Source: Bacteroidota bacterium (GTDB lineage: Bacteria; Bacteroidota; Bacteroidia; UBA7662). Taken from it: 5,032 nt of DNA. How positions within the stretch are numbered: position 1 is the stretch's first letter; each line of letters opens with the position of its first letter. The stretch is taken from the NCBI GenBank assembly GCA_016868875.1, contig VGFN01000081.1, forward strand, positions 1-5,032, in the 5' to 3' direction. The notes under the pieces are model-generated. The model saw only the letters and a list, made by a program, of their open reading frames with translations, searched no databases and had not been told where the DNA came from. Below, one piece after another: positions 1-5,032 of the stretch. Position numbers and translations under genes: made by a program.

Positions 1-2724
1 CGTCCCGGCAATAACAGCCTGACGTCGATACGAAGATCCTGAAGACGGCAACAACAATGGATTTGATAACCAATTAATTGTCAATGAGTTTCCATTAGCA
101 TCCAAAGAATCAACCCTCAACCATACGGTATCGCCAGGACATGCCGGGGGTGGTGAAAATTTCCGTATAACAGGTGGATTGGAAACCACCACCGTTCGAT
201 ACGCAGTATCGTAACGCTGGCAACCCTCCACAATCAAGCGTACATTATAAACACCGGGTGAGGTAAACGTAAAGGATGTGTTGGTGGATTGGGCCGTGTG
301 AACAGGGGCTTGCCCTGTCTGGGCAATTTGCCATTGCTGCGAATTGCTTACGGTGCCTCGATTTTCGAAGAGGATGGGGGAACCAACGCAGACATTGGTA
401 TCTCCCGGGGTAATTCTCAACACAGCTCGGGGACGAACAAGCTCCAAGTCCAACTTGAAAACCAAGGCATTGCAATTGTTGGATTGGTTGAAGGGGTACA
501 CCGCTGTGGAGGTTACCGGAAAATCTGAATTCCCGCCACAACCTGCGCAAACCGCGTGATAGACAATGCCCTCAGGCGAAAAACGGCTGGTTCCCCCGTC
601 CACATGTTCGCTGGAAATAGATCCCCCCATGTAGGTTGCATAAACCAAGGTATCTGCATCAGGACCCAGTACCATCAAATAGAAATCACTCCCGGTGGTA
701 CCGGACTGAAAGGCATTGGGCGTCACCGGAAGCCCGCTCATGGATTGAATATTGGTATTGAAGGCTTGATTCACGTTACCCCCCCATCCACACAGGTAGA
801 TTTTGCCGCAACGATCCACCAAGAAAGCAGTGGGAGATAAGGTTGGTCCTGCGGTTTGAGGTACACCGTTGACCGTTGGCAATATGAATGGAGCCGACCA
901 AACCATGGTATCCAATAAAGGACTGAATTTCTGAACATAGTGTTTGGCCCCCGCTTGAAAATACCGGGTACCAAAGCGCGGGATATTGCCCGTGGAGACA
1001 CCGCTCACATAAATATATCCTGAAAAATCCCGCTCCAACAAGAAATTCTGATCGTAAGCACTTGTTCCACAGAAGGTCTTGGAAATAATTCCGGGACTGC
1101 TAAAGGGTGGAGTCCCTGTCTTCAAGGCCATCACAAAACCGTCCGAGGAACCGTTATGGCTGAGATCATAACCTCTACTTACAGCCGGGAAAAAAGTAGT
1201 TGCAGAGAAGGTAGATCCTAACACAAAAACGGTGTCACCCTCACCTGCTTTCACCGCATATGCGGCATCCATGCTCCCCCCCCCGAGATAGCTTGAGAAC
1301 AAAAGTTGATTGAGGTTGGGAGAAAGTTTGGCAACCAGGCCGTCCTGCGAACCACCCAAAGTGGACTGCACGGTGCCCGTCGTCGCACTGACCGGAAAAT
1401 TACTGGATTCGGTGTTGGAAACTAGCAAAACTTCTCCGGATGAAGTCAAGGCAATTTCACCGCGGGCATCGTCTCCGTAATTGAAATGCAAGGAACTTGT
1501 GGTGTAATGTGTTCCAACTTGGTTTACTCCTTCGTTACCCGTTCCGCCCAAGAGGGTTGAGGCCAACAATCCCCCGATACTCGATAATCGAGTCACCAAC
1601 AAATCGTAACCTCCACTCAAAAAGCTTTGGTAGGCTGCCGCTGTCGTTGGGAAATTGGTGGAGTTGGTTCTACCAAACACCAACAAGGACTGGCTGTTTT
1701 CGTCGAAGACCATGCTGGAGGGTTTTTCTTGACCCGATCCCCCTAGGTAGGTGGCGTACACTTGTTGGCCACCGTTGGCCGAGAATTTACTGATGGCTAT
1801 ATCGTAATGGGAGGTGCTTCCGGAAGGTTGACCGGGCGCATAGGTTGCCTGAAAAGCACCCATGCTGGTTGGATAGCCCGGGCCAAAGGCAACGCCCCCC
1901 AAATACATGTTACCCGCATTGTCGTAGGTTGCGGTATAACCCCAATTATCCACCTGGGAACCGCTGTAGGTTGCCCCGACCATGCGAGGATCAATCACCA
2001 AAAGCGCCTCTGCAGGGTAACCATCCAACGCATACCCCCATGTTCCGTTGTGTTTCTGCCACTTCGACAAGACCGGGGCCTTGGTTTGGGATGCATCTCC
2101 GCTCAGAGTCCATGACACAGGCGCATCTTCGTGGAATGTCCCCACCGAACTTGAATAAACTAGCCTCCCGTCCGATGCCTTGGAGGCACGAACACCCTCT
2201 ACGGCCATGCGAATACGGCTTGGATCCGCACCTGGCCTGACATGAAACTCGTACTTAAAGGTCTCCCCCAACTTCAATACCCAATCGATGCCGGGATAAA
2301 AATCAGGCACCCGAAGTTCACGAACCGGAACAATGTTGCTCCCCCATTGCCTTGGATCGTTACCGTACAATATGTTGACCGTGTAGGGCAAACTATCGAT
2401 CCAATGAAGGCCTTGGCCCGTCCACTGCGCGCCTAGAAATTTGCTTCTCCAGGCATGACCTTCCAAATGCCTTTCCTCCCCTTTGGGAGACCCGTGGCAA
2501 CCTTCCGATTGATAGGCGACCCAAACCAAAGCATCTCGCTCCACAAACAACCTGAGCCCAGGCAAATCGGCCCGAGCAATGACTTGATCAGGCCATTGTC
2601 CACGGTTGGCGACAAAGCCTTGGGAATTTGACGCGGCCCATGACGCCTGCCATGCGGTCATCACCAAACATGCTAGCAGCCAGTGCAAGGTAAACTTAAA
2701 AGAAGGAGGCTTAGGCAAGGTCAA
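1..2724 (-). CDS. Large secreted SBBP-repeat / PKD-domain surface protein, 3' end beyond window (partial)
   Basis: This is an open frame of 908 codons without a stop that leaves the window at its C-terminal side. An in-frame TAA lies at 2731-2733 and no ATG precedes the hydrophobic segment, so I chose TTG at 2722-2724; TTG at 2716-2718 is an alternative. Residues 1-32 look like a signal peptide: K5 and K10, a hydrophobic stretch at about 13-25, then small residues (AWQAS, WAAS). Residues 36-247 start with GFVANRGQW and end with LLVIDPR, matching the N-terminal domain that precedes SBBP repeats in many Bacteroidota proteins. Residues 252-760 hold blade-like repeats with TYLGG-type motifs at 252, 325, 390, 478, 550 and 697, and 'NFP' motifs. 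CGKIYLCGWGG (639-649) and VCAGCGGNSDFPV (725-737) are family-like. Residues 766-848 resemble a PKD domain (C779, C835, 'SPGVYNVRLIV') but lack the usual W-x-F-G-D-G core. A further Ig-like domain begins near 849. It is probably exported to the surface, perhaps by type IX secretion; the C-terminal sorting domain that would show this is outside the window. The function is unknown, possibly adhesion or glycan binding. Confidence 0.9.
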   Translation of the reverse strand, partial: MTLPKPPSFKFTLHWLLACLVMTAWQASWAASNSQGFVANRGQWPDQVIARADLPGLRLFVERDALVWVAYQSEGCHGSPKGEERHLEGHAWRSKFLGAQWTGQGLHWIDSLPYTVNILYGNDPRQWGSNIVPVRELRVPDFYPGIDWVLKLGETFKYEFHVRPGADPSRIRMAVEGVRASKASDGRLVYSSSVGTFHEDAPVSWTLSGDASQTKAPVLSKWQKHNGTWGYALDGYPAEALLVIDPRMVGATYSGSQVDNWGYTATYDNAGNMYLGGVAFGPGYPTSMGAFQATYAPGQPSGSTSHYDIAISKFSANGGQQVYATYLGGSGQEKPSSMVFDENSQSLLVFGRTNSTNFPTTAAAYQSFLSGGYDLLVTRLSSIGGLLASTLLGGTGNEGVNQVGTHYTTSSLHFNYGDDARGEIALTSSGEVLLVSNTESSNFPVSATTGTVQSTLGGSQDGLVAKLSPNLNQLLFSSYLGGGSMDAAYAVKAGEGDTVFVLGSTFSATTFFPAVSRGYDLSHNGSSDGFVMALKTGTPPFSSPGIISKTFCGTSAYDQNFLLERDFSGYIYVSGVSTGNIPRFGTRYFQAGAKHYVQKFSPLLDTMVWSAPFILPTVNGVPQTAGPTLSPTAFLVDRCGKIYLCGWGGNVNQAFNTNIQSMSGLPVTPNAFQSGTTGSDFYLMVLGPDADTLVYATYMGGSISSEHVDGGTSRFSPEGIVYHAVCAGCGGNSDFPVTSTAVYPFNQSNNCNALVFKLDLELVRPRAVLRITPGDTNVCVGSPILFENRGTVSNSQQWQIAQTGQAPVHTAQSTNTSFTFTSPGVYNVRLIVEGCQRYDTAYRTVVVSNPPVIRKFSPPPACPGDTVWLRVDSLDANGNSLTINWLSNPLLLPSSGSSYRRQAVIAGT

Positions 2725-2778
2725 GGAGGATTAAACGACGTCTGAACAGGGAATGCACCCGATCAACAACGCACGAAG

Positions 2779-3306
2779 TTACATTTTAGGATACAATTCT
2801 ATCCGTGGATTGTTCTCCAAAATACGCCTCCACATGCTCAAATGATCCTCGGGGACCACCACGGCCCATTCTTTTCCCCCCTGGCGGGAAATGGTTTGAA
2901 GAAGGGCACCGCTTTGGAGGCGCACTGGATATCGTAAATCAAAGCCACAGCATTCATTCCATAAACGCCAGCGCAGGGTATCCACAGGCACAGCTGGGAT
3001 ATTCCAAAACGCCCTCATCAGCGAATCCGAAGATCGAAGTGCCGAATCCAATGAGATTTCTCCATTCAATGAGATTTCTCCTTTGACAGTTATATGCCCT
3101 TCCAATAGGATTTCTCCTTGAGTGAATGCAGGTGAGCGCAGGGTCTTGAGCTCTGAAGAAACAGGGGCCAGGGACCATTGCCTTGGGGTGAGCAAGCGAA
3201 CCGAAGCCATGGGGTTTTGTGCTTCGTAACGCTGGGCCGTGTACGTCAAGACCCCTCCAGCCGCCAAGAGCAGAACCAGAACGACAGATCGCAGGAGGGA
3301 ATTCAC
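2779..3306 (-). CDS. Hypothetical exported or membrane-anchored protein with hexapeptide repeat
   Basis: I do not recognise this 175-residue protein. It starts with GTG at 3304-3306: an in-frame TAA at 3316-3318 blocks any earlier start, and the next ATG (residue 33) would remove the hydrophobic N-terminus. Residues 1-24 carry R6 followed by a strongly hydrophobic run (VVLVLLLAAGGVL), an uncleaved membrane anchor or signal peptide, so the rest should lie outside the cytoplasm. Residues 64-87 are four tandem hexapeptides (GEILLE, GHITVK, GEISLN, GEISLD), alternating in a way that suggests short beta strands. The remainder (88-175) has a tryptophan-rich patch (FWNIP, LRWRLWNECC) with adjacent cysteines 119-120, and a charged C-terminus. 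It ends 54 bases before the large surface-protein gene on the same strand, so cotranscription is likely. A role in assembly, anchoring or folding of that protein is only a guess from position. The frame is well supported by its length and by its placement between gene boundaries. Confidence 0.78.
   Translation of the reverse strand: MNSLLRSVVLVLLLAAGGVLTYTAQRYEAQNPMASVRLLTPRQWSLAPVSSELKTLRSPAFTQGEILLEGHITVKGEISLNGEISLDSALRSSDSLMRAFWNIPAVPVDTLRWRLWNECCGFDLRYPVRLQSGALLQTISRQGGKEWAVVVPEDHLSMWRRILENNPRIELYPKM
3046..3117 (-). repeat. Tandem 18-bp repeat, four units, coding for hexapeptides
   Basis: Three units share the core CAATGAGATTTCTCC or a close variant (plus-strand starts at 3049, 3067 and 3103). 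The first two are identical over 15 bases and lie exactly 18 bases apart. The third differs at two core positions and starts 36 bases after the second, so the diverged unit between them keeps the period. On the reverse strand the tract encodes four hexapeptides of the form G-(E/H)-I-x-(L/V)-x. The near-identity of two adjacent units suggests a recent in-frame duplication. Confidence 0.85.
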
Positions 3307-3310
3307 CTTG

Positions 3311-3318
3311 CAAAATTA
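3311..3318 (-). promoter_or_regulatory. Candidate Bacteroidota -7 promoter box for the reverse-strand gene pair
   Basis: The reverse strand reads TAATTTTG, a full match to the TAnnTTTG -7 box of the Bacteroidota primary sigma factor. A TTG at 3338-3336 (17-base spacer) or TTTG at 3344-3341 (22-base spacer) could serve as the -33 element. The box lies only four bases before the GTG start at 3306, so transcription would begin at or very near the start codon. The match is exact, but the motif is short and AT-rich, and chance is possible. Confidence 0.4.
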
Positions 3319-3382
3319 GCCTGAGTGACCCTGGGCAATGCAAAAAAATCCCGTATTCCCCCTTTCCGTTCCCAAAGAAGTT

Positions 3383-3390
3383 TATTTTTG
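3383..3390 (+). promoter_or_regulatory. Candidate Bacteroidota -7 promoter box for pdhB
   Basis: The forward strand reads TATTTTTG, matching TAnnTTTG, 18 bases before the pdhB ATG. This predicts a 5' leader of roughly 13-15 bases, rich in A just before the start (CTAAAAACCAAAA) and without a Shine-Dalgarno sequence, as is common in this phylum. No good -33 TTTG or TTG is present at the usual distance; the nearest is TTTC at 3363-3366 with a 16-base spacer. Confidence 0.42.
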
Positions 3391-3408
3391 CCACGCTAAA
3401 AACCAAAA

Positions 3409-4392
3409 ATGAGGGAAATTGCATTTAGAGAGGCTCTTAGAGAAGCTCTGCGAGAAGAAATGATTCGCGACCACAGGGTTTTCCTGATGGGAGAAGAGGT
3501 TGCCGAGTATAACGGGGCTTACAAGGTCAGCCAAGGACTCTTGGACGAATTCGGTCCCAAAAGAATCATTGACACCCCCATTGCCGAGCTCGGTTTTGCG
3601 GGCATAGGGGTCGGCGCCGCCATGAACGGCTTGCGTCCGGTTATTGAATTCATGACTTTTAATTTTTCGTTGGTAGCCATTGACCAAATTGTGAACTCTG
3701 CCGCCAAAATGCTCAACATGTCCGGGGGGCAATTCACGGTACCCATTGTTTTTCGAGGACCTTCGGGCTCAGCGGGTTCCTTGGGCGCCCAACATTCCCA
3801 AGTCTTCGAAAGCTGGTATGCCAATGTCCCAGGGCTGAAAGTCGTTTCCCCATCCAACCCCTACGATGCCAAAGGACTCCTCAAAAGCGCCATCCGCGAT
3901 GAAGATCCCGTAATCTTCATGGAATCCGAACAGATGTACGGGGATAAAGGCGAAGTCCCCGAGGAAGAGTACCTCATTCCTATCGGGAAGGCCGATATCA
4001 AACGACCCGGGACCCAGGTTACCCTGGTATCGTACAACAAAATGATGAAGGTTACCCTCGCCGCTGCCGAAGCTTTGGCGCAGGAAGGTATCGATGCCGA
4101 AGTCATTGATTTGCGGAGCATCCGACCCCTGGATTACGAGACCTTGCTTCGAAGTGTCCGCAAGACCAACCGAATGGTCGTGATTGATGAAAGCTGGCCT
4201 TTCGCTTCCGTTTCCTCCGAAATAGCCTATCGAATTCAGAAAGACGCCTTTGACCACCTCGATGCACCCGTGGTTCGCGTGAATGGTGCCGATGTTCCCA
4301 TGTCCTATTCCATGCCGTTGGTGGCCGCCTACCTGCCTTCGGTGGACAAAGTGGTGAAAGCCGTGAAAGAGGTCATGTACCTCCGGAAATAA
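3409..4392 (+). CDS. pdhB: Pyruvate dehydrogenase complex E1 component, beta subunit
   Basis: This 327-residue protein has the normal length for a bacterial E1 beta subunit and is collinear with the family throughout. With the E1 alpha subunit it forms the thiamine-diphosphate-dependent heterotetramer that decarboxylates pyruvate and acetylates the lipoyl groups of E2, feeding acetyl-CoA to the TCA cycle and lipid synthesis in the cytoplasm. The pyrimidine-binding domain (about 1-180) contains MGEEVAEYNGAYKVSQG (27-43) and DTPIAELGFAG (55-65); E60 is the expected glutamate that contacts the cofactor aminopyrimidine. EFMTFNF (80-86) and GAQHSQ (126-131, with the conserved H129) follow. The C-terminal transketolase-type domain runs from about 198 to 325, with EVIDLRSIRPLD (231-242) and an acidic ESWP (261-264). 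The ATG at 3409 fits the family N-terminus (MREIxFREAL). No E1 alpha or E2 gene is adjacent, so its partners must lie elsewhere. A branched-chain 2-oxoacid E1 beta is the main alternative, but the close match to Bacteroidota PdhB favours pyruvate. Confidence 0.96.
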   Translation: MREIAFREALREALREEMIRDHRVFLMGEEVAEYNGAYKVSQGLLDEFGPKRIIDTPIAELGFAGIGVGAAMNGLRPVIEFMTFNFSLVAIDQIVNSAAKMLNMSGGQFTVPIVFRGPSGSAGSLGAQHSQVFESWYANVPGLKVVSPSNPYDAKGLLKSAIRDEDPVIFMESEQMYGDKGEVPEEEYLIPIGKADIKRPGTQVTLVSYNKMMKVTLAAAEALAQEGIDAEVIDLRSIRPLDYETLLRSVRKTNRMVVIDESWPFASVSSEIAYRIQKDAFDHLDAPVVRVNGADVPMSYSMPLVAAYLPSVDKVVKAVKEVMYLRK

Positions 4393-4425
4393 CCTGGAGA
4401 AAGCCACAGACCTAGGTGGATTATA

Positions 4426-4446
4426 CCCTTTTTTGAGGGGCTTTTT
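4426..4446 (+). terminator. Probable intrinsic terminator after pdhB
   Basis: CCCT (4426-4429) can pair with AGGG (4436-4439) around a six-base loop, and a run of five T follows at 4442-4446. A longer alternative pairs AGAAAGCC (4398-4405) with GGCTTTTT (4439-4446) and would enclose the small hairpin, but it has a large loop. The position, 33 bases after the pdhB stop and before gyrB, suits a terminator. The short four-pair stem is weak, so some read-through into gyrB is possible. Confidence 0.42.
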
Positions 4447-4520
4447 GGTTGTATTTTTAAGGTTTGAACGCAACGGTCATAGGCCTTCGTTCGCGCCGGC
4501 AACCAATCCCAAACCCCTCC

Positions 4521-5032
4521 ATGAATTCCCCATCCAACGTCCAATATTCCGCAGAAAACATACAGGTCCTCGAAGGACTGGAAGCCGTCCGCAAAAGGCC
4601 GGCCATGTACATTGGTGATATTGGTATAAAAGGCTTGCATCACCTCGTTTATGAGGTTGTGGACAATTCCATTGACGAAGCCTTGGCAGGGCATTGTAAC
4701 CGCATCGAAGTGAGCATTCTGGAAGGGAACCGGATCCGTGTCAAGGACAATGGTCGAGGTATCCCCACCGACATCCACCCCAAAGAAAAGCGCTCCGCCT
4801 TGGAGGTCGTGATGACCGTCCTGCATGCCGGCGGTAAATTCGACAAAGACAGCTACAAAGTTTCCGGTGGTCTGCACGGCGTCGGTGTATCCTGTGTCAA
4901 TGCCCTAAGCGTCCATTTGCATGCCATCGTGCACCGCAATGGAACGGTTTACGAGCAGGAATACCGTTGCGGGAAACCTTTGTATGCCGTCCGCGAAGCA
5001 GGTAACACCGATTACAGAGGAACCATCGTGGA
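4521..5032 (+). CDS. gyrB: DNA gyrase subunit B, N-terminal ATPase part (partial at right edge)
   Basis: The first 170 codons of GyrB, the ATPase subunit that with GyrA introduces negative supercoils ahead of replication and transcription, are present. The GHKL ATP-binding fold is complete in its key motifs. EVVDNSIDEALAG (45-57) includes E45, the catalytic base, and N49, the magnesium ligand (E. coli E42 and N46). DNGRGIP (76-82) contacts the adenine. LHAGGKF (101-107) and GGLHGVGVSCVNAL (116-129) form the ATP lid and phosphate-binding loop. R139 matches E. coli R136, and T168 matches T165; both are coumarin-contact positions and look like the sensitive wild type. The ATG at 4521 is the first in frame after a TAA at 4458-4460 and gives the usual short N-terminal tail before YSAENIQVLEGLEAVRKRPAMYIG. 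GyrB rather than ParE is supported by this N-terminal region. There is no Shine-Dalgarno sequence. The gene is read in the same direction as pdhB after a 128-base gap with a probable terminator, so it likely has its own promoter. Confidence 0.97.
   Translation, partial: MNSPSNVQYSAENIQVLEGLEAVRKRPAMYIGDIGIKGLHHLVYEVVDNSIDEALAGHCNRIEVSILEGNRIRVKDNGRGIPTDIHPKEKRSALEVVMTVLHAGGKFDKDSYKVSGGLHGVGVSCVNALSVHLHAIVHRNGTVYEQEYRCGKPLYAVREAGNTDYRGTIV

Noticed and set aside
1762..2240. Forward-strand open frames of 117 and 131 codons opposite the surface-protein gene
   Set aside because: They lie wholly inside the continuous 908-codon reverse frame, show no domain-like sequence, and are best explained as antisense shadows.
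2667..2679. Lipobox-like LLAC (residues 16-19) in the surface protein
   Set aside because: The hydrophobic run continues past the cysteine (LVMTAW) and the part before it is short, so an ordinary signal peptide fits better than a lipoprotein signal.
2701..2730. GGAGG-like sequences (AGAAGGAGG and AAGGAGGA) resembling ribosome binding sites
   Set aside because: They are on the forward strand, where no coding frame follows. Both nearby genes are on the reverse strand, where these read as CCTCC.
4459..4466. AAGGTTTG as a -7 promoter box for gyrB
   Set aside because: The first base differs from TAnnTTTG and no -33 element sits at a convincing distance, so I do not call a gyrB promoter.
3769..4473. 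Reverse-strand open frame of 234 codons opposite pdhB
   Set aside because: It is antisense to a well-conserved gene, and its translation (rich in His, Gly and Phe) is not recognisable as a real protein.
4433..4618. Forward open frame of 61 codons overlapping the gyrB start
   Set aside because: It is out of frame with gyrB, overlaps the probable terminator and the conserved GyrB N-terminus, and has no recognisable features.

Overview
The window looks like chromosomal DNA from a member of the Bacteroidota. Three things point there. The GyrB N-terminus and the E1-beta protein closely resemble Bacteroidota versions as I remember them. The reverse strand encodes a secreted 'NRGQW' / SBBP-repeat / PKD-type surface protein, an architecture typical of that phylum. 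Starts lack Shine-Dalgarno sequences, and TAnnTTTG-type -7 boxes lie at the right place for both divergent genes. Genus or family cannot be fixed from the sequence alone.

Layout, left to right: (1) 1-2724, reverse strand: one uninterrupted reading frame of 908 codons that runs off the left edge. It is the N-terminal part of a large exported protein with a signal peptide, an N-terminal 'NRGQW' domain, about seven blade-like SBBP repeats, a PKD-like domain and the start of another Ig-like domain. I translated this frame base by base, and it contains no stop or frameshift. (2) 2779-3306, reverse strand: a 175-residue membrane-anchored or exported protein of unknown function with a short tandem hexapeptide repeat. 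It lies 54 bases upstream of the surface protein and probably shares its transcript. (3) 3307-3408: a divergent intergenic region with a candidate promoter on each strand. (4) 3409-4392, forward: complete pdhB, the E1 beta subunit of pyruvate dehydrogenase. (5) 4393-4520: an intergenic region with a probable terminator. (6) 4521 to the right edge, forward: the first 170 codons of gyrB.

The forward genes are housekeeping (acetyl-CoA formation and DNA supercoiling). The reverse pair appears to be a cell-envelope or surface module. No RNA gene, insertion sequence, CRISPR array, phage gene or defence system is visible. The least explained item is the 175-residue protein and its pairing with the large surface protein. 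I see no strong evidence for a wholly new system. No stretch over 300 bases lacks a gene.
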